Positions 35,448 through 48,027 of a stretch of 64,000 nt of DNA are shown piece by piece; position 1 is the first letter of the stretch, and every line of letters starts with the position of its first letter. The stretch comes from Hyaloperonospora brassicae. Its lineage: Eukaryota > Oomycota > Peronosporomycetes > Peronosporales > Peronosporaceae. The notes below the pieces were generated by a model. The model was not told where the DNA came from and searched no databases. It saw nothing but the letters and a program-made list of their open reading frames with translations. Position numbers and translations under genes: made by a program. The stretch is taken from contig CANTFL010000090.1 of the NCBI GenBank assembly GCA_947650285.1, positions 992,001 to 1,056,000 of the forward strand, written 5' to 3'.

Positions 35448-36576
35448 TGTCAGCTAAGGAGGACACCACGAATTCCGTGTTTGTTGACATCATGTCGCTG
35501 TCATCCTGGTCCTCGTTGTTGCTGCTAGTCGACATTGTTCACCGGACGGCCGCGTTGCTTGCGACTGTAGATGGTTCCACTGACCGTATTGGGTCACTCG
35601 TACTGCAGATCAATGTGCCAGTGATCTTTGGCTGAACGACAACCTGCGGCGACATGCGCATGCGCATTGCTGGATGCACTCCCCTTCGTGCAGCACATTG
35701 GCAATGCCTGATGCCATTCGTGCAGTTCAGAGGCACACTTGTTCATTGCAGCACGTGCACGTGTGGTCAGGATACGACTGCTCCACACGTTGCAAAAACG
35801 AGATGCACGTCGTCAAGATCTGCTGGTCCTTTGCTGGCAAGTTCCAACGCAGCGACGACTGTGCGTTGCCAGTGCTGCCGTCTATCAGCAAAGCTGTGTA
35901 TGGTGCCCGTGCTTTGCTTCACTTCCGCCGCCGAGTGCGTCACGTAGTTTTACTTGTGGTGACAACAGTACGCGAAGCGCTTCTTTAGTGACAGAGCGCT
36001 TCCTGTCGCCAAGTGGCACCTGGACAGAGGTGCTCTCCCTCTCCGTCCCGTGCTGTCCGACGTGCCAGCTCTGCTCAAGCTCACTTGAGCTCGGGGAGCG
36101 GTCCATCGTGCAACAGGCACTGCTGGACGAAAACCACCTGACTAGCGAAAGTGGCTACAAAACTGGCAGCGCCGTCGCAGCGCGTGGGCACGAGCCGACA
36201 GTCCTGACAACTTGGCTACATTTTGACTCATTGTGCGGCGGGACAACCCTAATACCCACCCACTCCCCCACGGCCTCTCGCGCGTGTGTTCGCTTGGACC
36301 CAAAAGATGAACCCATGTCGTGGATCTCGGCGGGTGGCTGCCGTCCCTGGCTGTGTGCACGTGGTGGTTGATTTCTAGCGAATCGGTGGTCGTAGCCACG
36401 CGACCCCTCGGCAAAACGCCCAGTCAATGGGTGAAATTGCGGCCACACGTCCCGGCATTCAGCCAATCTACGCTCGCCACTAAGCCTCTATCAAATTGAC
36501 TGGCGCCAACGCGTCGCCCCTCGCCCATTCCTTTTTGTGCGCACGAAGCCCCAAGAAGCAGAAAGCAGTTGCAACA
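35448..36576. other. Intergenic, no gene recognised
   Basis: Only short frames without motifs occur on either strand. The distal part is the 5' flank of the DDX3-type helicase. Confidence 0.55.
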
Positions 36577-38715
36577 ATGGCGGAAGGAGGTGCGTACACG
36601 CCTCGATCACTAGCCACGTAGTCGCTCGAGCTCCATCGACAGGTCGCTCGTCTGCGTGGCTGTGTTCCTTGGTCAACTATGGGGCTATACTGGCCCTGTC
36701 CGGCTCGTCTGATGACTCACTTGGTGGTGTGTGTGTGTGTGTGGGGGCTGTTTTTCATGTTGCACGAATGTTGCGCGACAGGACGATCCACCTACGTACC
36801 CCCTCACATGCGCGGAGGCGGGTCCACGACCGACCAACGCAGCGGCGGGTACGACGACCGTCGCGGCGGCGGTGGTCGCGGCCCGGACCGCCGGGGCGGC
36901 TCGCGCGAACGCGACTACAGCAGCCGCAGCGGCTCGCACGACCGTGGCGACGCTGCTGCGCCCCGCGCCACCAACTCGCGCTGGTCGGGCTTTGAGTCGG
37001 ACCGTCGAGGCGACGGCGACGACCGCCGCGGACACGGCGGGTACAGCGGCGGCGGCGGTGGCGGCTACGGCGGTGGTGGCGGTGGCGGGTACAGCCGCGG
37101 CGGAGGCGGTCCCCGCGTGAACGAACTGGGCTACCACGGCGACCTGCGGCCCAACGAGCGCCTCGAGCACGAGCTGTTTGGTGACGCCAAGTCGTCGGGT
37201 ATCAACTTTGACAAGTACGACGACATTCCCGTGGAGATGAGTGGCGAGAACGTGCCCGAGCCCGTGTTGGAGTTCTCGCCAGACGAGCTGGGGCCCGAAG
37301 TGCTGCGCAACTTGGAGCTCTGCAAGTACACGAAGCCCACGCCCGTGCAAAAGTACTCAATCCCGATCGGCCTGGCAGGCCGCGACATGATGGCCTGTGC
37401 GCAAACAGGCTCGGGCAAAACCGGTGGCTTTCTGTTCCCGACGCTGGCGGCCATGCTGCGTGTCGGCGGCACGCCGCCGCCGGATGTCGGGCACGGCCGC
37501 TCGCGCAAGATCTTCCCGGCCGCGTTGATCCTCTCGCCGACACGAGAGCTCGCGTCGCAGATCCATGACGAAGCAAAGAAGTTTTGCTACTGCACGGGCA
37601 TTGCCCCCGTTGTGATTTACGGTGGCGCCGAAGTGGGTCGCCAGCTTCGCGAGCTCGAGCGCGGATGCGACATGCTGGTTGCAACGCCCGGTCGCCTTGT
37701 GGACCTTATGGAGCGTGGTCGCATCTCGCTGTCGTGCATTCGATTCTTGATTCTCGACGAAGCCGACCGCATGCTTGACATGGGGTTTGAACCTCAGATC
37801 CGTCGTATCGTTGAGCAGGAGGACATGCCTCGTGAGCGCCAGACGTTTATGTTTAGTGCCACGTTCCCGCGCGAAATCCAGCGTCTTGCTTCGGACTTTC
37901 TGCGCGACTACATATTCTTGACGGTGGGTCGTGTGGGCTCGGCGTCGAAGGACGTGAAGCAGACGGTCGAGTACATTGAACAGCACGACAAGGAGGACTA
38001 CCTGGTGCGTTTTTTGAACCAAGTGCAGGACGGGCTCATTCTGGTGTTTGTGGAAACAAAGCGTGGCGCTGATTTCTTGGAAGACATGCTGTGTCGTGAG
38101 GGGTTCCCTGCTACATCGATTCATGGCGATCGCTCGCAGCGGGAGCGTGAGCAGGCTCTGGCCAGCTTCAAGTCGGGTCGTACACCGGTTCTAGTTGCTA
38201 CGGATGTGGCTGCACGAGGTCTCGATATCGATGGCGTGACGCAGGTCATCAACTTCGATTTGCCCAACAGCATCGACGACTATGTCCACCGCATTGGGCG
38301 AACTGGTCGTGTGGGTAACATTGGTTACGCGCTGTCGATGATGAACGAGAAGAACCGCAACATTGCTCGCGAGATGTACGAACTCATGTCGGAAAACGGT
38401 CAGGAAATTCCCGCGTTCTTGGACCAGATGGCGAACAGCGGCTTTCGCGGTGGAAGCGGCGGTCGCGGTCGTGGTGGTCGTGGTGGTCGCAGTGGCTCCC
38501 GGTTCGGGGCTAAGGACTACCGTAGTGAAGAGCGCGGTGGAGGCGGCGGCGGTGGTAGCCGTGGCGGCTACGGTGGTGGCGGTGGTGGGTACGGCGGTGG
38601 CGGTGGCGGTGGCGGCTACGGTGGTGGCGGTGGTGGTGGCTATGGCGGCGGCGGTGGCAGCCGAAGCGGCGGCTCTCGTGGCGGCGGCTTTAGCGACGAC
38701 AACAGCGCCTGGTAA
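36577..38715 (+). CDS. DED1: DEAD-box RNA helicase, DDX3/Ded1 type
   Basis: A 13-nt first exon (36577-36589: ATG plus three codons and one base) splices over a 192-nt intron (GTGCGT...CGACAG, with a GT run) to 36782-38715, giving 648 residues. Ded1/DDX3 helicases unwind mRNA 5' leaders during translation initiation and act in the cytoplasm and in RNP granules. The splice restores the family start [17 protein letters not shown]. Then come an RGG-rich linker, the Q motif ([14 protein letters not shown]), motif [27 protein letters not shown] ([13 protein letters not shown]), [23 protein letters not shown] and [10 protein letters not shown]. The C-terminus is a long Gly/Arg/Tyr tract of RGG/GGY type suited to RNA binding and phase separation. 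Confidence 0.96.
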
Positions 38716-39223
38716 GTCACAGGCGACGCGGAGATGGCAAGTAGTTGTCCGCCGTTTGATTGATTGGAGCAACGACCGAGCAAGTCGTGCCGTCGGCCCT
38801 CGTGTCTTTCACCGGCGTGTGAGGCTCGTGGAGTTTCTCCAACTTTTGTAGCGCGGAGAGTCGGAAGAAAGCTTCCTTCGATGTACAAGTAACGTCAGGC
38901 GCCCTCGCAGAATCTTGCTTGCTGCTGCTGCCCTTAGTTGTGGCGGGCGCGAGTCGGGACATTAGGACGCGTGATGAACAGTTTGCTAGTGTGTATTATA
39001 AGGCAGCGAATCTTCTCAGGAAATATACCATCTTACACAAGAAGCTGTTGGCAGAGGCGCTGGTAGCGGTGGCAGTGGTGGTCAAAGGTAGTCCCTGCCT
39101 TTGCGTCAGCGAAGCAGTCAGCAGCGCTTGAGAGGTCCCTACTATGAGCTCCTCGGACCTCAAGTGGACACGCAGTGGCCATGTGGCCTGCAGTCGTCCG
39201 ATTCGAGCGAGTCAAAAGGAGCG
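38716..39223. other. Intergenic, no gene recognised
   Basis: About 500 bp lies between the helicase stop and the threonine aldolase start. It has short frames only. Confidence 0.6.
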
Positions 39224-40491
39224 ATGGCGAGAGCCCCACGAGCTCTTGTGAATCTTTTATCGGATACCGTAACCCGTCCAAATGCCGCCATGCGGCAAGT
39301 GATTGCAGCTGCAGAAGTAGGGGACGACGTGTTTGGCACCGATCCGTCGGTGAAACAGCTCGAGAAAGTCGCAGCGGCGCGTCTCGGCAAACAAGCGGCG
39401 CTCTACGTGCCTTCGTACGTGTCCTGTTTGCACAAATGACTGGCTGGCAGCCACTGGGGCTCTCGGTTGACCAGACCTGCCTGCTCTGTGACGACTTCTA
39501 GCGGTACCATGTCGAACCTCATTGCCATTGGCACGCACTGCAGTCGTGGCGACGAAGTCATTTGCGGGAACAAGGCGCACATTTTCCTCTACGAAGGCGG
39601 GGGAGCGAACGGTACGTGTTGGCTTTGCTACAGTTCATCGTGTGCTGGTAAGTAGGTGTGTGTGTGTGGATACGTGTGTCAAATGTTCTGACCCGTAGCT
39701 TGTGTCGTGCTGTTCGCTTGAGCTGAGCAGCGTACATGGGCGTGAGTCTGCACACAGTACGTAACCAACCAGACGGCACGCTCGCTATCCACGACATGCT
39801 CAATGCCATTCGCAGCGACGACCCGCACTACCCACGCTCGAAACTCGTCGCGATCGAAAACACCCAAAACTTCTGTGGGGGTCGCGTCTTGCCGCTCCCG
39901 TACATTCGCTCGGTCGAGCGCTTCTGCGCCGAGCAGGACCTTCGCCTTCATGTGGATGGCGCTCGTCTAGCAAATGCAAGCGTAGCGACTGGGCTTTCAA
40001 TGGACACGTTGGTCCGTGGTGCTGACTCGGTGTCGCTCTGTCTGAGCAAGGGACTGGGGGCCCCCGTGGGCTCGATCCTTGCAGGCTCAAGCGCGTTCAT
40101 TCACCAAGCCACACGTCTCCGCAAGTCACTCGGTGGAGGCATGCGCCAAGCCGGCATCATTGCAGCCGCGGGACTGTATGCGTTAGAGCACCAGTTCGAC
40201 CGCCTCGTGGACGATCACGTCCATGCCCAAGCTTTCGCCCACGGTATCGCCACGATACCCGGTATCGAAGTCGATCCTGACAGTGTCGACACGAACATTG
40301 TTTTCTTCAAATTAGCTCTGGATGCCAAGCTGGACGCCATGGCACTGGCACAGCAGCTCGAAGATGACAAAGGGGTACTCGTTGGCGGCTATGCAGATGG
40401 CAATCGCATTCGTGCCGTGACGAATTTGCACGTTTCGAGCAGCGATATTGACTACGCTGTAGCATCGATTCGTCAACTACTAGTCGAGTGA
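39224..40491 (+). CDS. GLY1: Low-specificity L-threonine aldolase (PLP-dependent)
   Basis: Three exons (39224-39414, 39502-39611, 39731-40491; introns of 87 and 119 nt) join into 353 residues. The enzyme splits L-threonine or allo-threonine into glycine and acetaldehyde. Family segments in order are [117 protein letters not shown] (PLP-ring Asp) and [20 protein letters not shown] with the Schiff-base Lys, then [12 protein letters not shown]. Both splice junctions restore motif continuity exactly (VPS|GTMSN and GGAN|AYMGV). No targeting peptide is obvious, so it is probably cytosolic. Confidence 0.95.
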
Positions 40492-41772
40492 GGAGTGGGG
40501 GCCAGCAAGTCTAGCTCAGGAGTGACCTCCTCGAGCAAATGGCTTCAATGGCTTCAACACGTTGCAGTGAACACGCGCACCCGACGATTTGAGTACTTGC
40601 TTGGCCAGCTTTTCTGTACTACAAAGAAGTGCTGGAAGAAGGGCGTGCAAACAACCAAAGCCAGCGAAGAAGGCGCTGGGTGCAGCTTACAGCTAGCAGC
40701 TCCACGCAAAGAAGAAGAAGAAGAAGAAGAAAACGAGAAGATGAAGCGTGTCAGACTGTCTAGCGCGTTTTTCCGATCCTTTTCGATATCACAACAACAC
40801 AAGCGTCGACTGGAACTGCACTTGTCATGCGCTAATAGTGGAGACTAACGCTGCACTGTTATGGTGTACCTGTGGCCCTGCAGTTCGGTAGGAGCGAAGG
40901 AAGTAGACAAAGGTTGAAGAGGTCTACGATAGCCAATCCGGTGTTCCTTACTATGCGTACACCTGCATCGCATCGAAGCTCCTAAGCTCGCACAGCTGCG
41001 TAGCTCGGTCGAAAATGACCCATTGCACACAGCAGGCGGTGAGAAGATAAGCAGATCAAGACTGGGACGCGGCTAACTGAAATGCTGAGTGCTCGCGAAT
41101 GCAACGGCAGCGAATGTTGATATGCGTTTAGCAGACAAAGCTCAGTGCCGAGAGCAATGCTTCAGTTGCCGATATGCAAACGCCATTCGACATGTCGAAC
41201 GAAAGACACTACTGGTGCGCCACACACCAGGACCAGCGTTTACAAACGCGGCTTGTGAGCCAGTCGACGCTGTTTTGCGCCTAGCAACTTGCCAGTGAAG
41301 ACACCGTCGATGCCCCAAGTGCTTGTCGACCTCAGCGCAAGTGCGCTCGGTGAGATGCACCATGAGGGAATCAGGAAATGGCAGCTGCAAGGCCATGACA
41401 TCGGGTTTTGTTGTACATACCGCGTGATGCAAACAGTCGACCCGTTAGTGATGCCTCCATCTTGTCCCTGACCTGTATCGTTGTGGCGATTTTCGAGAGG
41501 ATACACTGACTGCACGAGCAGTGTATGGTGCTTTCGCTCACTACTCCTGCTTGACGCGGTAACGACGTTGTACGCAGAAAGTCATTCGACGAGGCTCTGA
41601 TTCATGATATGTATTTCCAAGCCCTTCGACAGCATCGGACAGCAAACCTGGCGTGCAAATGAGGCGAGCGTAACTGCATGACACCTGCCGACTTCTACCT
41701 GGATGGGCAGTCGGGATCCTCGTTCCTGTAGTGTTTTTTCTCCTACATTGCATGGCACGCACTATGGCACTC
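40492..41772. other. Spacer interval with no supported gene
   Basis: The interval contains a short GAA repeat (about 40710-40733) and short frames with no motifs. It ends at the right arm boundary. Confidence 0.55.
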
Positions 41773-42021
41773 GGACCTCCTCCGCCAATCGGTTCAACAG
41801 CAATAGCCGCAATAGCAATAGCAGCCGAAAAACAAAACAGCGTCTCCCCCACCCGCGAACCAGCGCACCGCGTCCCACGCACCCAATCACCCACACCACA
41901 CCACACACCACACCACTTCCACACGGCCTCTGTCGATAAAACCCACCGCTCGGCCCGCCAGTGGGTCCCACGACCGCCGCCACCCGCCGACCAAACCGCT
42001 GCGCGACGTCCTCCGCCCGCG

Positions 42022-44096
42022 ATGGACGTCCTGTCGCCCCCTCCCGCGCCCGCCGACACCACTGGCAGACGGGCCGTGCGCGTCGTCGCGGACGCCTCAC
42101 TGACACTGCGCGTCCCACTGCCGCGCGCACTGCGGCGCCTCGAGACGCGTTCGACCGCTTCCGGACGCGCGCGACCGGTCGCCGCCACTGCCACTGCCAC
42201 AGGCGACAGCGACTGTGACGCGTCGTGGGAAGAGCGCAATTGGGCGGCGCGCGACGCGGCAGTCGCAGTGCGTGCGGCGCGCAGCGAACGAGCGGACGAG
42301 TGGCCGCCGCTGCCGCCGCCGCCGTGTGACCTGCCGGAGGACTTTCCGCGACTCGTCGTGAACCTCACGCGCGTGCAGCGACAGTGCGCGGCCGCGACGA
42401 CGCTCGAGGAGGCCGAGTGGGACGTTTTGGCCGTGTGTCGGCGCGTCCGCCGCACGCTGCACGAGCAGTGTACCCACTTTGTGGAACTGCTCTTTGACCG
42501 CCGTACGTTGCGTGGGCTCTGTCTATCTGTCTGTCTGTCTGTCTGTCTGCGGATCGACGAACTCTCTTCTTCTTCTTCTTCTTCTCTGTTGTTGTTGTTG
42601 TTGTTGTTGTCGTTGTCTCATTCCCATCTGTTTGTCCCTCGTCTGGGTGTGTGTGTCTCACCCCTTTGTGGTCTCTCTGCGTGTCCATGCGGTCTTGTTG
42701 GGGTGCCAGAATGGGCTTTCCACTGCACCTACGGCACGTCGCGTCCACTGCTGGACGGTCTCCACGCGGCGTTCCCGACCGACGTGTTCGCCTTGCTGGA
42801 CTACCCGACGGACATTGACGGCGTGCCGTTGCACGCGTTTTTGCACACGCTGTCGAGTCCGTCGCGATGGAAAAGCGTCGAGTACTTGCGCACGTGTCTC
42901 TGTCGGTGCTCGCGCGATCTCCAGTGGAAGAGCGACGTGCTGGTCGAGTTGGAGCTGCTGGCCGAGACGGAGTTTGCGCAGTACGAAAGGACGTGGCAAG
43001 AGCAGAGCGACGAGATCGATGAGGTTCGTCGGCTGACTCGTGCTGCTCGTTTGCAGCGGTGCCGCTGCTGGCTGCGTGACGTGTGAGGGACTGATGTGCG
43101 ACTTTCGTCCTGCCTCGTGTCTGTGCTTAGCTCACTCGCTTGCGCGATTCGTTTCGGGCCAAGTTGGAGAAAACCAGAGCAGCAAGTCGAGCGAACCATA
43201 AGCTGCCTCAGGGACAACAGTATTTGTGGATACTGCGGCAGCTCGAGGATGTCGAAAATCGGTTGTTGACGTTGCTGGAGGTTTTCCTGAAAGACCCCGA
43301 GCTGGACGAAGACGAGTGTTTTAGTGCGTTTGCCAATCCTGGTGGAGAAAGTGGCGTCACTGCGGGCACGAATGTGCTGGACATGGTGATTGCTATGGTG
43401 TTTAGCCGCCTGCCGCGTGATTTCAGCCAGCAGACCACAACAGAAGAGCATTTCCAGATGCTCTTTGATCACCATATTCAGATACTGCGTCTGTGGAAAA
43501 AGGACTTTGGACGACTTCCGTTAAGGTCTCGAGTGGCATTGCAAGAAGAAAGTGCTCGAGATTCAGAGGCAGGTCGTACTCATGTGTCCTCACTACGCGA
43601 GAAGCGAGCTGGTCTTGATGTGTCGGACGAAGATAGCGTGGTCGGACTGATAGAGGATTGTCCAGCAAACGGTGGCGATGTTGCAAATCTGGATGAAGCG
43701 TCACTTGTTTGCGACCGAGAAGCTGACAACATTGGTCGAGGTTGTGATAGAGCGAAGGATAGCGAGACATCTCCGAGCGACGAAGCAGACGGTTACGGCG
43801 CTGACTCGGACAGTGACGCAAGCGAGGACGATGCTGGAGAAGTTATAGCAGCGCAACGTCAGAGACATCCGCGGAAGCGTGTGCCATCCAAGCTTGGTGC
43901 GGCCGAAACTGTTTGTGCACTGGACCGACCGCGACGAAGACGCACGAAGCAACTGAGACGCGGACAAAAGTCACACAAGTCGAAAGTAGTCAGAAGTGAG
44001 AGTGATGCTGATCGAGAAGCTGGGTCATTCCAGCCGTTCGCATGTACAGGAGCAGTGCCTTTGCTTCGTTTAGCAAAAGAGAAAGAACTGTTTTGA
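42022..44096 (+). CDS. Uncharacterised helical protein (605 aa), right copy
   Basis: Exons 42022-42502, 42710-43080 and 43131-44096 (481, 371 and 966 nt) join in frame. The introns are 207 nt (GTACGT...CCAG, containing TCTG, TTC and TTG repeats) and 50 nt (GTGTGAG...CTTAG). The ATG opens MDVLSPPPAPA. An upstream ATG-like extension of the frame crosses the arm boundary at 41773 and is unlikely to be used. Compared with the left copy there is one fewer Ala codon in exon 2 and several substitutions (for example AAATTLEEAE versus AAAKTLEAAE), but no lesion. The acidic C-terminal third and the basic patch are conserved. Function is unknown, so this is a recent paralogue pair. Confidence 0.7.
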
Positions 44097-44623
44097 CTCG
44101 CGATGGAGATGTCGAAGCATCGAAGATCGGACTTTTAGGTCTGCACTGCTATCTGTCTGGTGCGGGTGTCCCGAGTTGCTCATCCGTCAACGCCAAATAT
44201 GTCGCAGCATCAGGCGCGAGAGAAAGCTTGAGGAGCATTCATCACCACATGCCCGGGCATGACTGGATGCATATTGGCCGCTACTCCAGACAAATACACC
44301 ACATGTATCATCTATCGCGTACCAAAAGCACCGGTGTAGCTGTGTGGGTGGAAGCGCTGGTGGCCAGTGCACAGACCGTTGCGCCACTTCGTAAATGGTC
44401 ACTGCGCTACTCGAATGGACAGCTCCAATGGTCCGAATGCAACGACATGAGTGTCGATGAATGTCTCGTGCACCTCCACTTGCGTTGCTTAGCAGTCGAG
44501 ACGGAGCACTTGGCGATGAAATTGCTCCGTCTCGAACTGAGGTCATCAAGATGGCCACAGCAAACACCACTGCTTCGCTTCGCTGAAATGCGTCTACCAG
44601 ATGCAAGCTGTTCCCCTAGATGA
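44042..44623 (+). other. 193-codon open frame, doubtful gene
   Basis: The frame overlaps the last 55 nt of the 605-residue gene in another phase and reads MYRSSAFASFSKRER...EMRLPDASCSPR. The left-arm equivalent has TGA in place of the TGG at STGVAVW, so the frame is not conserved between copies. It could be a chance frame in 3' flanking sequence, or a small gene lost on the left. No motif was seen. Confidence 0.2.
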
Positions 44624-45089
44624 GCGTCGTTGGAGCAGAAATTTCGATAGTAAGGCTGCACTCGATCAGCGCCGGCCTAGTGGGCGCAGGGCGTGTAGTT
44701 CTCACGGGTGATCAAAGACCGCGTCCGGATTGACGAGATGGCCCAAGACTGATGCAAAGAGCACAACGCGACTGCACGTAGACTTAAACTACCTGCCATT
44801 TGTGCTTCGCACGATACTGCGTTTCGGTTTCTGCTTCGACCAGCGCAGTAAGAGAAGTGTCGACCGGGCGAATCGTTGAACCGTCAGCTGTCAGACCGAA
44901 TGTGCCATAAGCGCACGTACTCGTGGATGTGGTGGGTGAGTCCTTTGGAAAGGCAGCTATGTCCGTTGCAGTCTTCGACGCCTGTTTCGTACCTACTTTT
45001 CGGTGGCAAAGTTGACGAGTGACGCAGCGAGGAGTTTGCACTTTGCGTCCCTGCGATTGCGAGTTGCATGAGACGGACGTGCTTGTCAC

Positions 45090-46581
45090 GTAAGTGCTGC
45101 TGACAGGGCAAGAGAGACAAGTGGCTCAGTCAGCTCCTGCCCCAACTCGCGTCTCCGTACTACCACATCAAAACGTTTTGCAAGACAAAGTGATCTCTCC
45201 CTCCCGACTAAACTGTCCTGGATGAAAACAAGCAGTCTGCATTTGCGGGTGAGGTGGGCTCATCGATAGGTGCCATGTATTGGTGGTGTCGGTCGCCTGT
45301 GGGTAGCTGATCAGGAAAAAAGGTATGAAGAATCGGTGGGCGCTGAGCAGCAGTCTGATTCGCAGCATGAAACATTTCAAGTTGTGCAACAGCCAAACGG
45401 CCGACGTCTGCATTCGGACTTGCGCTGGCTGCGATCGCGTGACGGAGACGTTCGGACATCATATCTTGTTCCATCCAAGTCTGGCATCGGCTTCTTTGCC
45501 AAAAGTTTTTGGTGGGATGCGTTCACCGTCATCTTCACATATTCAGTCAGTTGTTCACGGTCAAGGCTGCGAGACCTCGCTTTCAGATACGTGGAGGTAT
45601 CTGGTAGTTCACCAGGACGTACTTCGCCGAAGATGTAGATGTGTGTGGCGATCAGGTCCAGTTTCCCGTGCGTCAAGACATTCTCTTTCTCCAGTGACAG
45701 CCCCAGCATCTTAGCAACGTCATTGGGCGTCTTTTGACCGTTCGCCCACCTCCGCATCAGTTCCCATTGCTTGTCCTGCGCTTGAGGCCGATTGATCGGG
45801 CTGAGCTTCTCCCTCGAAAGCAGACGTACGAGTTTGTCCTCGCCATCGAAGCCTGCGATGAAAGTATCGAGCAACGCAGTCGTTGTTCCTTCTTGGTCGC
45901 TGAACTGCTTGATATACGTCGTTAGCACCCCGAGGTTTGGGGATGCAAAAGGTCTGTTCGAACCCACGTCATGCTTAGCTTCTGCAATGCACAACTCCGT
46001 GAAGACATCGTGAGGATCCCGTTTGACTCGTACCCACTCCGCTCGCTGTGCCTCCGTTTCCACGACCTGTTCCTGCTGATGAGCCCGCACGGATTCTTGA
46101 ATCGATTTCATCATCGCGTTTCTCCCAGCCGGCGTCTTGCTCGCATCGACGAAAGCTGCTGTAACAAACGCAGGCGTTTGTTCGGGTGTGGGGCCCAACC
46201 ACCGGGTTCACTGCGTCGTGTGTAGAGATAGCGCTTGATCGTGTCCGCGTCCAGAGGCCCCGCGTGGCTACCGGTGAATTTGGCGGCTTTTTCCAAGAAG
46301 GTATCGTATGGTCCCCCGTGCAGCAATGTTTTCCCGTACTGATTCGTAGATCAGTCCTTGCTCCGGGGGTCGCGCCCTCTCTTCGCCAGACGTCGTGGGG
46401 GTTCGTGTACTCTCAACAGCCGCTTGACGAGAGCGCCATTGTGGTGACCTTCAGAGGAACGAACACTGACCGGGAAGTTGGCTTCCGTCATCGGGGATCC
46501 AGTATGCTCGAGGAGTCTGCGTTGCGAGTCAGGACCGCCCGCAGTCGAAGACACGAGTGCGAGAGGGGAGTAAAGCCGCAT
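45090..46581 (-). pseudogene. RXLR/LWY-type effector-like pseudogene, right copy
   Basis: This is the minus-strand counterpart of the left effector-like pseudogene, starting MRLYSPLALVSS at 46581. The RLLR motif is kept. An additional nonsense codon (TGA where the left has CGA, after DPRSKD) interrupts the first frame. The same shift into the LWY-containing frame (open from 46198 down to 45377) is present. A further frame break near MPDLDGTRYD moves the C-terminal part to another frame. A homopolymer near 45313-45318 is one base longer than on the left. This copy is more decayed than the left one, and no functional product is expected. Confidence 0.6.
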
Positions 46582-46725
46582 CGTTGCGTGGCGTCCGTGG
46601 CAACCGAAGGACGAGCAGCAGAATTCCAAAGTGACTGGAAGCCCAACTTGCAGAGTTGTCCGAGGACGTCAACAACCAGAGCCGGATGATTGCAGTGCAG
46701 GCCAAGCGCCCACTTGTCGTTTCTT

Positions 46726-47612
46726 CATGGCTCGTGTCTACTTTTCGCAAGGACTCGCAGCATTCGTCCAGACTCGGACCAGATGTCGGCTGTTCGCACA
46801 GCGACAACTGCCACTTCAGCTACTGCGAGTCTTTGCGCTGTCGATGAAGAGCTAAGTGCACTGTTTCGTTGCGTGAAGCCCTGCGCGAGCCCTACAGTCT
46901 CACGTGATGTTGTTGACGGCTGACCCTATCAGGCGACTCATGATCACGTTACGGGCGACTTGTGCATCGATGGACGGAACATGGAACAAGACGTTCGTAG
47001 CCACGTGCGCTGAGTTCTCGTTTGCCGCAGCAGTCAGCCAGCGGCTACATCCAGCACCACTAGTCAGCCCCCACTGCTCTACTACCGAGTGCTTGTCCTC
47101 CGTCTTCCTCGTGCAAAAGCCAGAGGACCACAGCCACAACGACAGCCGGTGCGTGCATCGGATCTGCCGCCCTCTTCACGCTCGTCTCCACATCAACAAT
47201 TGCTTCTGTCGGCTTTCACGCGAGCGCTTCGTAGCCAAAGTGCGCGCTCGAACAAACCGACACCTGGTTGTTACTAGTGTCGTTGTCTTGTCGCTCGAGT
47301 CATCCATCCATCCTTCCAGCCCGTCGTCGCTTTGGCCGTGGCGATTCCTTTCGTGCGACTGCATCCGACCTTCACGACCCAAGGAACCCCACGTGCGTGT
47401 CGCTACATCCCGTGCGAACGGCGTTGAGCTTATCGTCTGCAACCTCGCACGAGCGTGCAGTGAGTGGCAAAGGAAGCCGCGCCTAAGCCAGAGCGCAAGG
47501 AGAGCATCGAGAAAACCAGCTGACCGTACTCGAATAGCACATTGCTACCGAGCAGCAGTTGTAAAGCGGTTGTGAGCCGCAGCAGTTCGTTCGGCTGCAT
47601 CCGTTGTTGCCT
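46726..47612 (-). pseudogene. Disabled right copy of the three-exon gene
   Basis: Three independent lesions are visible relative to the intact left copy. The start ATG is AGG at 47612-47610, although a second in-frame ATG remains at 47600. The first splice donor GT is AT at 47433-47432. A tryptophan codon in exon 2 is TGA at 47178-47176. The remaining sequence, including the second donor and the stop at 46728-46726, is preserved. Confidence 0.6.
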
Positions 47613-48027
47613 CACTGAAGGAACTACTGCTACTTATCGGTTCAGGAGCTCCTCGAGTGTCCCTATTTCTCATGGTCCTCCTCCTCCTCGTCAGCGCGTA
47701 GCTCCTCAGCCCTCAGCCCTCTGCCAGTGTCCCACTGTGTGTGTCGCCCCTTCTACTCGCTCCGATCGATGTCCACGAGCGTCTTTAGGTCGCGACCGAG
47801 GGGTACTGACTGCACTCTCTCTGTACGCGGCCCCTGCGACACGCGAAACCTGTAGCCACTTGGCCGGTCCACGCCGTCCCCTGTCGCGCTCGTGCGTCAC
47901 GCAACTTCGACACGACATGTCCCGTCTGTCCCTTCGCGTGTACCACACCACGTCGTCGCAGCCAACCAAATCGTGCACCTGTCCTGCGTAGCGCGTCAGT
48001 GTCTCATTTGCTCGGGTAGGGGCCACG
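47613..48027. promoter_or_regulatory. Promoter interval of BMS1 (right copy of the bidirectional region)
   Basis: About 415 bp lies upstream of the BMS1 ATG, homologous to 24305-24711. It is expected to retain function because BMS1 is likely essential. Confidence 0.4.

Noticed and set aside
36679..37350. Long Ala/Val- and Ala/Thr-rich frames antisense or out of frame to the DDX3-type gene
   Set aside because: They are shadows of the Gly/Arg repeats of the helicase and share its codon composition; no independent motif.
41731..42021. N-terminal extension of the 605-residue gene upstream of MDVLSPPP
   Set aside because: It crosses the duplication boundary at 41773, so it is not shared with the left copy, and it is low-complexity; the ATG at 42022 has a better context and is common to both copies.
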